Source of the DNA: CAYLLT01 sp964591605
GTDB taxonomy: Bacteria; Planctomycetota; Phycisphaerae; UBA1845; PWPN01
Reading direction: 5' to 3'
Length of the DNA stretch: 16,091 bases
Assembly (NCBI GenBank): GCA_964591605.1
Contig: CAZQEN010000163.1
Span: forward strand, 1 to 16,091
Shown: piece by piece, positions 1-6,220 of the stretch
Layout of the letters: every line of letters begins with the position of its first letter
Position numbering within the stretch: position 1 is the first letter of the stretch
Program-made: the position numbers and the translations under genes
Notes under the pieces: generated by a model
Told to the model about the DNA's origin: nothing
The model's database searches: none
Seen by the model: only the letters and a program-made list of their open reading frames with translations

Positions 1-747
1 GAGTTCTACTACGACTGGCTGAACCTGGGCTACAAGCTGACCGCGGTGGCCGGCTCGGACGTGCCGTTCCAGGGGACGATCGGCGAGGTTCGCACGTATG
101 CGTCGCTCGGCGGGCAGCCGTTCTCGCCGGACGCGTGGTTCGATGCGGTGAAAGCGGGCCGCACGTTCGTGACCAACGGCCCGATGCTCGAACTGCAGGT
201 CGATGACGCCATGCCCGGCGGTGAGATCCGCGTGAGCGGACCGCGCAGGATGCATGTGCGGGCGCGGGCCGTCGGCCATCCGGAACTGATGGTGCCGCAA
301 CGGCTGGAACTGGTGCGCCACGGCGAGGTGATCCATGGCGTGGAGGGTTCCGGCGGCGGGGAGCCGGAACTTCGCCTCGAAGCCGATGTCGATGCGGGCG
401 ATGGCTTCTGGCTGGCCGCCCGGGCGGCCGGCAGCGACGGCTCGCTCGCCCATACGAGCCCGGTGTACGTGGTGCGCGAGGGGTTGCGCTTCTGGAAGCA
501 CGATGCGGTGCCCGGCCTCATCGAGCAGCGGATGGCCAACCTGGCCGACGTGGAGGATCTGATCGCCCGGGCCCGCTCCCTGACGCAGAAGGGTCAGGCC
601 GACGGCAACCTCACGGCTCAGACGATGGCCGACCAGGCCGAGCCGCTGCTCGAACGTGTTCGCGAGGCCAAGCGCTTCTTCGAAGAGCTGCGAAAGACCG
701 CAGAGCGTGAGGTTCCCCTCCGCACGGCCAGCAACCGCACACCGTAG
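1..747 (+). CDS. CehA/McbA-type metallohydrolase, C-terminal part (5' end outside window)
   Basis: The reading frame is open from the first base and ends at TAG 745-747, giving the last 248 residues. The start lies to the left. Residues 13-20 (LTAVAGSD) and the following GTIGEVRTYA and AGRTFVTNGPMLEL segments match my memory of the C-terminal half of CehA/McbA-family proteins, which have a PHP-type metal-dependent hydrolase fold. The Asp of AGSD (residue 20) would be a late metal ligand. After this comes a beta-rich domain (about 60-160) and a charged helical tail (about 165-240). In planctomycetes these proteins are often secreted and sit near carbohydrate genes. The substrate is unknown, since family members with very different substrates share this fold. 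It converges on the next gene, with 166 bp between the two stop codons. The family call is fairly sure; the specific reaction is not. Confidence 0.8.
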   Translation, partial: EFYYDWLNLGYKLTAVAGSDVPFQGTIGEVRTYASLGGQPFSPDAWFDAVKAGRTFVTNGPMLELQVDDAMPGGEIRVSGPRRMHVRARAVGHPELMVPQRLELVRHGEVIHGVEGSGGGEPELRLEADVDAGDGFWLAARAAGSDGSLAHTSPVYVVREGLRFWKHDAVPGLIEQRMANLADVEDLIARARSLTQKGQADGNLTAQTMADQAEPLLERVREAKRFFEELRKTAEREVPLRTASNRTP

Positions 748-751
748 ATTC

Positions 752-883
752 GTGTGGCACCGGCATCCCCGCGCCGGGTGCGGCACCGGCGTCCCACCGG
801 TGGGTGTGCCACGGGCGTCCCGCCCGTGGAGCACCGCCGAGACGGCGGTGCCACACCCGGACACAGGCTTTGGCGCCTGTGCC
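752..883. repeat. Cluster of five short GC-rich palindromic (REP-like) units
   Basis: Five hairpin units lie head to tail between two convergent genes. The clearest is CCACGGGCG (809-817), loop TCC, CGCCCGTGG (821-829), a perfect 9-bp stem. The next is GCACCGCCG (831-839), loop AGA, CGGCGGTGC (843-851), also 9 bp. CACAGGC (862-868) pairs with GCCTGTG (875-881). CACCGG (784-789) pairs with CCGGTG (797-802). A degenerate unit spans 758-780. The units share the frame GGCAC-arm-GTCCC-arm-GTGCCAC. I recall such elements as abundant between planctomycete genes, where spurious translations give HGRDARAT-like peptides. They could also end transcription from both sides, though there is no T-run. Confidence 0.8.
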
Positions 884-913
884 ACATCCACATTGAGACG
901 GTTCTGAAGCGGC

Positions 914-2953
914 TCAGCCGTCCTCACTGCCCGGCTGCGTGGTCGACGGGCTGCGGCGGACGATCTCGTCGATGTAGCGGTCAACGCGCCGCAGGGCTTC
1001 ATCGGCGTCCTTCGCATAGTCGCCGCACTTAGCGAGCTCTCTGCGGATGTCGTCGATGGCCCGCTGGAGGATATCCAGCGAGGCGCGGCTGCGCGGCGAG
1101 GCTTTCGGCCGATGCCCGGCCACGCGCTGCTCGATCTGGGCGAGCCGGACCATATCCCCCCGCCCGGCCAGCAGCGTCTGCAGGCGGCGGATGTCGGCCC
1201 CCACTGCCTCCAGCAGCCACTTCCTGGTCTTATCGCCGCCGCGGCGATCCACCCGGAATGAGTTCTCCACCGCGTCGATCAATCCCGGACCGGCGTCGAG
1301 TCCGGCGCCGATGGAGCGCGTCAGCTCGACGTGATGAGCGGCCATGAACTGCTTGAGGAACATGAGATCGTCGGCGAGCTGCGGCGGCACCTCCGCTGAG
1401 AAGAACTGCCGATGTGCCCGGGCGAGAAGCTCCGGCTTCGTGATCTTCGGGTGCCAGGTGAACGCGCGATAGTAGAACTGCGTCACGCAGAACGGGATGA
1501 GCCGCACGGGGAAGGGCGTTTCCGAATCGGTCGGGTAGACCGAGAGGTTCGCGAAGCCCGGCTCATACGCCGGCAGGTAGCCGTGCAGGCCCTCGTTGGT
1601 CGTCCGGCGGACCGCGCTTTGCATGTGCTCGGCGCTCAGGCGATAGTACTGGTCCCAGTGGTAGATGCGGTCGGAGAAGTCGCGCAGCGGCCTGCGTCCG
1701 CCGTCGGCCGACGGGAGCGTCCAGCTCGAGCGCACCTCGAGCCACTCCAGCCGCGGGTCGCGCCCGATCTGCCGCAGCCGTTCGTAGTACATCACGTCTT
1801 CGTCGTGCACGCCGTAGCCCATGAGCCAGATGAACTTCGTGCGCGGGTGACCTTCCCACACGGTGGCGGTCAGCTCCTCGAGGAAGTCCATCTCCGACTG
1901 GCCGAACTGCCTGGAGCCGCGGTCATCGAGTTTCTTCTGACACGTGCTGCACTTGCAGTCGTGCATCTCGTCGCGGATCTCGAGCATGTAGCCGTCGGCC
2001 TCGGGGAACACCTCGATCATTTCGGAGAGATACTCGCGGGTGACGCGCCGGGCGGCCGGACTGGACGGGCACAGGAGGCTACCGGAGGGGTCGGCGGCGT
2101 CCTTGAACCGTTTGGCGATGTACTCACCGGCCGTGAACCAGCCGAACACGCCCGAACCGAAGTAGAAGTCCATGCCGCGGTCGTGGGCGAAGCGGATCAG
2201 GCGATGGATGTCGTCGCTGGTGAGCCGGGTACGGGCGAAGTGCTGGCCGGGCCGGCTGAGGAACGCATCCGGATGCCGCTGCGAGCGAAACAGGCCGTCC
2301 ATCCAGAACATGACGCGGTTCATGCCGGCATCGGCCATCGCGTCGATCGCTTCTTCCCACGCCGTGCGGTCATAGCTCGGACAGCCGCCCCAGCAGGTCA
2401 GGCAGTAGGTGCCGCGGACCTCGAGGGCGGGCCGGAGCGTCACGTCGCACGCCGCGGCATACACGTCGCCGTGCGGCGTGCTGGTGATGACCTGGTCGAT
2501 CGCTTCCCGCACGCCGTAGAGCACGCCGCGGGCGTCGGCGCCGGCGATGACCAGCATCGGTCGGCCTTCATCGGTGAGCGTGCGCAGGAGGAAGCCCTGA
2601 GCGGCGAGCGTGTCGAGAGGTAACTGGTGGCCGGCGGCCAGGCGGGCGAGTTCGGGGTTGCCGTTGGCGGTGCCGATCACCACGCGACCCGATGGCGCGT
2701 CGGCGGGCGTCCCGGCGACCGGCAGCGGGGTGGGTTGCCCGCTGTCCCGGCGGATGGCCTCCTGCAGCTTTGCCAGTGCGACGCGCAGGGTGGGCGGGCC
2801 GTTCGGATCGGCGACGATGGCGGCGGCGGGCCGTCCGCCCGCTACCAGCGGCACGGCGGCGGGCGGCGCCGGCTCCGCGGCCGCTGATGGCACAGTGAAG
2901 GTGCACAGCAGACTGATCCATCGGATACGCGAAGCGGGCATTGCCTGGGTCAC
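914..2953 (-). CDS. Secreted glycoside-hydrolase-like protein with GH20/GH67-type N-domain
   Basis: The protein has 679 residues from a GTG start at 2953, chosen because AGGAGG lies 7 nt upstream and it leads straight into a signal peptide (residues 1 to about 26, ending SAAA). Upstream in-frame ATG codons lack both. Residues about 85-160 (RVVIGT near 90, IAGADARGVLYGVREAIDQV near 136-155) resemble the alpha/beta domain that precedes the barrel in GH20 hexosaminidases and GH67 alpha-glucuronidases. The rest looks like a TIM barrel: strand-like MNRVMFWMDGLF near 211, MDFYFGSG near 261, and GYMLEIRDEMHDCKCSTC at 321-338. The last segment has acidic residues at a strand end followed by a Cys-rich CKCSTC motif, as in the DUF4838/alpha-glucuronidase-like group. 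A helical tail closes the protein. It is probably a hydrolase acting outside the cytoplasm. The catalytic residues and substrate are not established. Confidence 0.72.
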   Translation of the reverse strand: MTQAMPASRIRWISLLCTFTVPSAAAEPAPPAAVPLVAGGRPAAAIVADPNGPPTLRVALAKLQEAIRRDSGQPTPLPVAGTPADAPSGRVVIGTANGNPELARLAAGHQLPLDTLAAQGFLLRTLTDEGRPMLVIAGADARGVLYGVREAIDQVITSTPHGDVYAAACDVTLRPALEVRGTYCLTCWGGCPSYDRTAWEEAIDAMADAGMNRVMFWMDGLFRSQRHPDAFLSRPGQHFARTRLTSDDIHRLIRFAHDRGMDFYFGSGVFGWFTAGEYIAKRFKDAADPSGSLLCPSSPAARRVTREYLSEMIEVFPEADGYMLEIRDEMHDCKCSTCQKKLDDRGSRQFGQSEMDFLEELTATVWEGHPRTKFIWLMGYGVHDEDVMYYERLRQIGRDPRLEWLEVRSSWTLPSADGGRRPLRDFSDRIYHWDQYYRLSAEHMQSAVRRTTNEGLHGYLPAYEPGFANLSVYPTDSETPFPVRLIPFCVTQFYYRAFTWHPKITKPELLARAHRQFFSAEVPPQLADDLMFLKQFMAAHHVELTRSIGAGLDAGPGLIDAVENSFRVDRRGGDKTRKWLLEAVGADIRRLQTLLAGRGDMVRLAQIEQRVAGHRPKASPRSRASLDILQRAIDDIRRELAKCGDYAKDADEALRRVDRYIDEIVRRSPSTTQPGSEDG

Positions 2954-2966
2954 GGCCGGGCCTCCT
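2951..2966 (-). promoter_or_regulatory. Ribosome binding site that fixes a GTG start
   Basis: On the minus strand AGGAGG (2966-2961) is followed by 7 nt and GTG (2953-2951). This perfect site decides the start of the hydrolase-like gene against two in-frame upstream ATGs at 3028 and 3001. Confidence 0.75.
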
Positions 2967-2999
2967 GGTGGCGGAGTATCCAGTATCCGGTCGGCCGCC

Positions 3000-3028
3000 A
3001 TGTGAACCCCGCACGGGGACGGTGTCAA
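3000..3028 (-). promoter_or_regulatory. Possible promoter for the hydrolase-like gene
   Basis: On the minus strand a consensus TTGACA (3028-3023) is followed after 17 nt by TCACAT (3005-3000), a poor -10. It lies in the 105-nt gap between two minus-strand genes, about 50 nt before the GTG start. The gene could equally be read through from the upstream 3059-4798 gene. The -35 overlaps TGACACCGT (3027-3019), a string also found in the promoter at 5105-5113. Confidence 0.3.
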
Positions 3029-3058
3029 CCGACGACGCCAATGGGCTCTAAAAACCTC

Positions 3059-4798
3059 TTAACACGGGGGAGGCTGGTTCGGGCTGCCGGCGCACTCGAG
3101 AAACACCGCAGAATCGGCCGGGTCGACGTCGCGGTCACCATCGAGGTCGGCATCCTCGCAGCCGGGGGCGGCGATGTAGAGGTCTCCCGAGAAGCACGTC
3201 TGCAGGTGGGCGAAATCCGACTGATCGACGTCGTTGTCCAGGTCGAAGTCGCCCGGCAGGAAGGGCGTGGCGCTGGTAAACGCCGGCGGGGCGTAGACCG
3301 GCGTGCTGTTGTGGGCGAAGGCCGCGTAGTAGTAAGTGGTCCCGTTCGTCAGGCCGGTGTGCACAAGACCGTCGGAGGAACCGGGCGTACCGGCCCGGTC
3401 GGCCAGCAGAATGCCGTCGGCCGGCCCGGCGGGGAAACGGTCGGTGCGGTAGCGGATCATCGTGCCCGTAAAGTCGGCATTGGCAGGGTTGAGCCAGCTC
3501 AGCGTATTGCTGCCGTAACCCGGCTGCACCACGAATTGCCTGACCGCCTGACCCGTGGTGAACCGCTGTGCGACCAGGAGGCCGCTGTCGTTGACCGCCA
3601 CCTGAAGGAACTGCCCGTCGCCGGGCCGCACGGCCAGGACATTGTCGCGGATGCTGCCGATGGTGGAGATGACCGCCTCCTCGCCCCCGATGACCGTGCC
3701 GTCCGGGGAGATCATCTTTCCGGCCACGCCGACGTTGGCTTCGTAGGTGATGAAGTATGTGCCGCTGGCCGGGTTGTAGGCGGGGGTCGGCTGGGCGCCG
3801 AACTCCGGCCGGGAGAGGTTGAACACGGGTGCGACGGCCATGCCCAGTGAATCGACGACGAGTCCGACGGTGTTGTAGCCCGGCGCCCCGCCGCCGAACT
3901 TCTGCGAACCGACCGCATACCGTCCGGTGAGGGTGTCGCAGGCGATGCCGCCCGGGATGTCCTGGCCGTTGGGCGAATAGGGGGGGCCGATGGGTGCATA
4001 CACCGGGATGTTGGCCCCGATCTTGAGCCCGGTCTGAGGATTGACCCGCTGCCCGTAGATGTCGGCATAGTCGTTGTCCTGTCCGCTGCCGGGCCAGTGG
4101 CGCAGGTCTTCCCAGATCACCATGTATTCCTGCACGACGGGGTTGTAGGCCACCTTCGGCGTGAACTTGAGCCGGTTGTCCACCTCGCTGAGCCGGATTT
4201 CCGGGCCGGCCGAGACCCCCGCCGCATCGTAGAGGTGCGAGAAGATCTGGAGCGTGCCGCTCACCTGCTCCTGCCAGGCGACCAGGTAGCGGTTGCTCAG
4301 CGGATCGTGGGCCACGGACACCGAGTTCTGCGCTCCGGGTCTAACCACCAGAGAGATGTGGCTCCCGATCTTCGTGCCGTCGCCGGCGATGCGCTGGGCC
4401 AGGATGTCGTCCTGGGCGTCGTTGATGGACGCCTGGTAAGCGACGAACCACTCATGATTGACCGGGTTGTACGTCACCGCCCCGATGACGGCCCCGATGC
4501 TGGCGGGGTCGGAGGACATGTGGAACTCCGAGCCGAGCAGCGCTCCGGTGTCGGCGTCGATCCGGCGGGCTTTGAGCTGCCAGCCGGTGGGGTCGGCGAC
4601 GTTCACCCAGAGTACCAGATACTGGTTCGAGAAGGGATTGTACGCGACGGCCGGCCAGTGGGCGCCTGAGGAGGAGATCGTCGTCGGAGACCCCTGAAAT
4701 GCCACCGCGCCCTGGGCCGAGGACACGCGGTCCGGGGCGAGGGAGATCCCCACGACCCCGACCATCGCGATCGACATCCGTCGCAGCATGTGAGGCAA
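3059..4798 (-). CDS. Secreted beta-propeller-like protein with Fn3-like domain and dockerin-type tail
   Basis: The protein has 579 residues from TTG at 4798. This start is chosen because GGGAGG lies exactly 7 nt upstream and a signal peptide follows (MLRRMSIAMVGVVGISLAP, ending near VSSAQG). An ATG at 4789 is the alternative. About seven repeats of the pattern (V/P)AYNP-x-SN-x-YLV-x-W cover residues 45-400: near 46-64, 109-121, 162-176, 216-230, 285-297, 337-353 and 388-402. This looks like propeller blades. Residues about 422-512 look Fn3-like (NTLSWLNPAN, GLTNGTTYYYAAFAHN). The C-terminus holds two Asp-rich calcium-loop-like motifs, GDFDLDNDVDQSDF (516-529) and DADLDGDRDVDPADS (549-563), as in the dockerin-type tails common on planctomycete secreted proteins. 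There is no enzyme motif. It probably acts in surface binding or adhesion. Confidence 0.8.
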   Translation of the reverse strand: MPHMLRRMSIAMVGVVGISLAPDRVSSAQGAVAFQGSPTTISSSGAHWPAVAYNPFSNQYLVLWVNVADPTGWQLKARRIDADTGALLGSEFHMSSDPASIGAVIGAVTYNPVNHEWFVAYQASINDAQDDILAQRIAGDGTKIGSHISLVVRPGAQNSVSVAHDPLSNRYLVAWQEQVSGTLQIFSHLYDAAGVSAGPEIRLSEVDNRLKFTPKVAYNPVVQEYMVIWEDLRHWPGSGQDNDYADIYGQRVNPQTGLKIGANIPVYAPIGPPYSPNGQDIPGGIACDTLTGRYAVGSQKFGGGAPGYNTVGLVVDSLGMAVAPVFNLSRPEFGAQPTPAYNPASGTYFITYEANVGVAGKMISPDGTVIGGEEAVISTIGSIRDNVLAVRPGDGQFLQVAVNDSGLLVAQRFTTGQAVRQFVVQPGYGSNTLSWLNPANADFTGTMIRYRTDRFPAGPADGILLADRAGTPGSSDGLVHTGLTNGTTYYYAAFAHNSTPVYAPPAFTSATPFLPGDFDLDNDVDQSDFAHLQTCFSGDLYIAAPGCEDADLDGDRDVDPADSAVFLECAGSPNQPPPC

Positions 4799-4811
4799 GC
4801 AGGAACCTCCC
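4796..4811 (-). promoter_or_regulatory. Ribosome binding site that points to a TTG start
   Basis: On the minus strand GGGAGG (4811-4806) lies 7 nt before TTG (4798-4796). The in-frame ATG at 4789 would be 16 nt away, and the upstream ATG at 4825 has no such site. Confidence 0.55.
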
Positions 4812-5030
4812 GGAACGATGTCCATCGCTCGAACGGACACCGGCTGGATACCGCCAGATGATGCCATCCTCGACTCCGCGCCCATTGTACTGCCCGCGAG
4901 CCCGAATCCGGCGCCCCGCGCCGTCGGGCCGGGGGTCCGGCGGCGCCGACCGGAGGACAGACCCCATTGCCCGCAAATCTTATGACACTGGCATAGATTC
5001 TGTCCGGCCGACAACCGTACCGGTCCGCGT

Positions 5031-5042
5031 TTACGATCGTAA
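5031..5042. promoter_or_regulatory. Perfect 12-bp palindrome, possible operator
   Basis: TTACGATCGTAA is fully self-complementary and sits in the divergent region about 60 bp upstream of the predicted plus-strand -35. It also overlaps the only candidate minus-strand promoter. The position suits a regulator site, but no binding protein can be named and the string could be chance. Confidence 0.35.
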
Positions 5043-5104
5043 CTAATTATTTCAAAATAGTTTATGAACCATGTATCATTCCGCTGCGGTGCTTGGCTCG
5101 ATTA

Positions 5105-5152
5105 TGACACCGTAATTTTTTCCTTGCATTGCCTGTGGCATTCTGATACCCT
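5105..5152 (+). promoter_or_regulatory. Predicted promoter of the PEP-CTERM gene, shared box type
   Basis: The -35 is TTGCAT (5124-5129), then 17 nt, then TACCCT (5147-5152) with an extended TG one base before it. Upstream is a block running TGACA-ccgta-A-TTTTTT-CCTTGCA (5105-5128). The same arrangement, 21 of 24 bases identical and with the same spacing to a TTCTG-x-TAC-x-C element, precedes the large secreted gene (12787-12834). The predicted start of transcription is near 5159, giving a leader of about 200 nt. The sigma factor cannot be told from this. Confidence 0.6.
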
Positions 5153-5170
5153 GACTGGGGTAAGGGCACT

Positions 5171-5207
5171 CCAGACGCGGACACATATGTCATCTCCGGG
5201 CGTCTGG
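5171..5207 (+). ncRNA. Hairpin in the 5' leader
   Basis: CCAGACGC (5171-5178) pairs perfectly with GCGTCTGG (5200-5207), and GGA/TCC can extend the stem inside. It starts about 12 nt after the predicted transcription start, so it would be at the 5' end of the mRNA. It may stabilise the message or regulate it. It matches no riboswitch family that I recognise. Confidence 0.5.
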
Positions 5208-5225
5208 ATTGCGGCGTCATCGGAT

Positions 5226-5361
5226 GGAGGAGGCAAAAGCATCATCTCCGGCTGACGTTGTCTGGAAGTCAGATCGAATCTCCGAGTCCACCCCGGCCGC
5301 GATGAGAGCAGTCGCGGCTGGCTTTGAGCGCTCACATCAACCCTGAGGAGGGCAAAAGCAT
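5226..5361 (+). repeat. Duplicated Shine-Dalgarno segment in the leader
   Basis: GGAGGAGG-CAAAAGCAT (5226-5242) recurs as GAGGAGGG-CAAAAGCAT (5345-5361). The second copy supplies the ribosome binding site and the first two bases of the ATG of the PEP-CTERM gene. The first copy has ATC where the start would be and runs into a stop four codons later, so it cannot start this gene. It looks like a local duplication or a decoy binding site. Confidence 0.55.
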
Positions 5362-6136
5362 GCTGAAACGCAAAACACCGTTCAAGAGAAGGCCGTGCGC
5401 GGTCCTGTCGGGCGCGGGGGCGGTGGTCGCCCTGGTCGCGGCGCTGACCACCCCGGCGGCCGCCCTGGTCATCCCCAACGTGGCGTTCTTCGACGACTTT
5501 GAGAACCCAGCCGATGCGGGCCTGAGGCTGCGGCTCCACGCCAAGTGGGGGTCGGGGGCGGGTCCGGAAAACCTGAACCTGGCCTGGGGCGGCGATCGGG
5601 CGATCCGGTTGAGAGCTTTCTCCGGGACGGGCGCCACGTCGTCGGCCACGCAGGTGACCAATTTCGCGCCGGGCATGGGCGGGGGCGCCTTCCTGCAGGC
5701 CATGACTTTTACGCTTCAGTCGGACACCGCCAACCAGCTCACGGGCTCCAACCACCTCACGATCCAGCTCAACGAGTCGGGCGGGGGTGAACTCGCCCGA
5801 TGGTATGGGCATTCCGGTGCGGTGACGCCGCGCTTTGGCGGGACGGTCGGCCCCCCGGTCGATATTACCGACGGCGCGGTGCATGAATTCTCGATCACCT
5901 ACAATGCCGCCACCGGCGAGACGAACTGGCTGCACAACAACGCCGTGCAATGGACGCAGGCGCTGACCACCGGCTTCATCGCGGAGCGCGTCTACGTGGA
6001 GGATGTGAGTAGAGGCATTGAGGACCACGTATACCTCGATGACCTGGTCGTTGGTTACATCCCCGAGCCGGGTTCGCTGCTCCTGCTGGGCATGGCCAGC
6101 CTGGGGCTGATGCGATCCCGCCGCCGGGCGGCATGA
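5360..6136 (+). CDS. PEP-CTERM protein with an ARWYG-type lectin-like module
   Basis: The protein has 258 residues. ATG 5360 is chosen for GAGGAGGG 7 nt upstream and an immediate signal peptide (basic residues 3-11, hydrophobic 17-35, TPAAA near 31-35). The C-terminus has the PEP-CTERM sorting signal: IPEPGS (234-239), a hydrophobic stretch LLLLGMASLGLM (240-251) and RSRRR. Such proteins are normally processed by an exosortase and delivered to the cell surface; no exosortase gene is in the window. The body (about 40-230) looks beta-rich, like a concanavalin-A/LamG-type fold. It carries ELARWYG (144-150), PPVDITDGAVHEFSITYNAATG (165-186) and VYLDD (224-228). The same landmarks occur three times in the protein encoded at 13190. 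It ends at a strong hairpin. Carbohydrate binding is a guess; no enzyme residues are visible. Confidence 0.85.
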   Translation: MLKRKTPFKRRPCAVLSGAGAVVALVAALTTPAAALVIPNVAFFDDFENPADAGLRLRLHAKWGSGAGPENLNLAWGGDRAIRLRAFSGTGATSSATQVTNFAPGMGGGAFLQAMTFTLQSDTANQLTGSNHLTIQLNESGGGELARWYGHSGAVTPRFGGTVGPPVDITDGAVHEFSITYNAATGETNWLHNNAVQWTQALTTGFIAERVYVEDVSRGIEDHVYLDDLVVGYIPEPGSLLLLGMASLGLMRSRRRAA

Positions 6137-6172
6137 GCCGTGTTCTCCGTTTGACCAGTTGGGTCTTCGTCG

Positions 6173-6203
6173 AAGCCCGCCGGACCCGGCGTCCGGCGGG
6201 CTT
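6173..6203. terminator. Strong hairpin between convergent genes
   Basis: AAGCCCGCCGGAC (6173-6185), loop CCGGC, GTCCGGCGGGCTT (6191-6203): a perfect 13-bp stem. It lies 37 nt after the PEP-CTERM stop and 18 nt after the stop of the glycosidase gene on the other strand. CTTCATT follows on the plus strand, so the T-run is weak. It could serve both genes. Confidence 0.75.
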
Positions 6204-6220
6204 CTTCATTGCCGCGGCGA

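Larger units (their letters stand above)
4799..5359. other. Divergent intergenic region, no gene seen
   Basis: This region separates the propeller-like gene (-) from the PEP-CTERM gene (+). The part nearest the minus gene (4799-4980) is GC-rich, and its open minus frame reads as non-coding extension. A clear AT-rich dip follows at about 5031-5130. On the minus strand TTGAAA (5057-5052), 16 nt, TAAACG (5035-5030) could be a weak promoter for 4798. TTATGACAC occurs twice (4980-4988 and 5102-5110). The plus-strand promoter, a leader hairpin and a duplicated Shine-Dalgarno segment are listed separately. Confidence 0.6.

Noticed and set aside
752..883. CRISPR array
   Set aside because: The units are self-complementary, contiguous and of unequal length, with no spacers of constant size.
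1412..2623. A 403-codon open frame on the plus strand opposite the hydrolase-like gene
   Set aside because: It has the same shadow composition, no ribosome site and no recognisable motif. The minus strand carries the signal peptide and barrel motifs.
5105..5152. A sigma-54 promoter, as known for some PEP-CTERM genes
   Set aside because: TTGCA is present, but no GG lies at the required distance upstream in either of the two shared boxes. The 17-nt two-box layout fits better.
5102..6028. A 308-codon minus-strand frame opposite the PEP-CTERM gene
   Set aside because: It spans the promoter and leader of the plus gene and has shadow composition.
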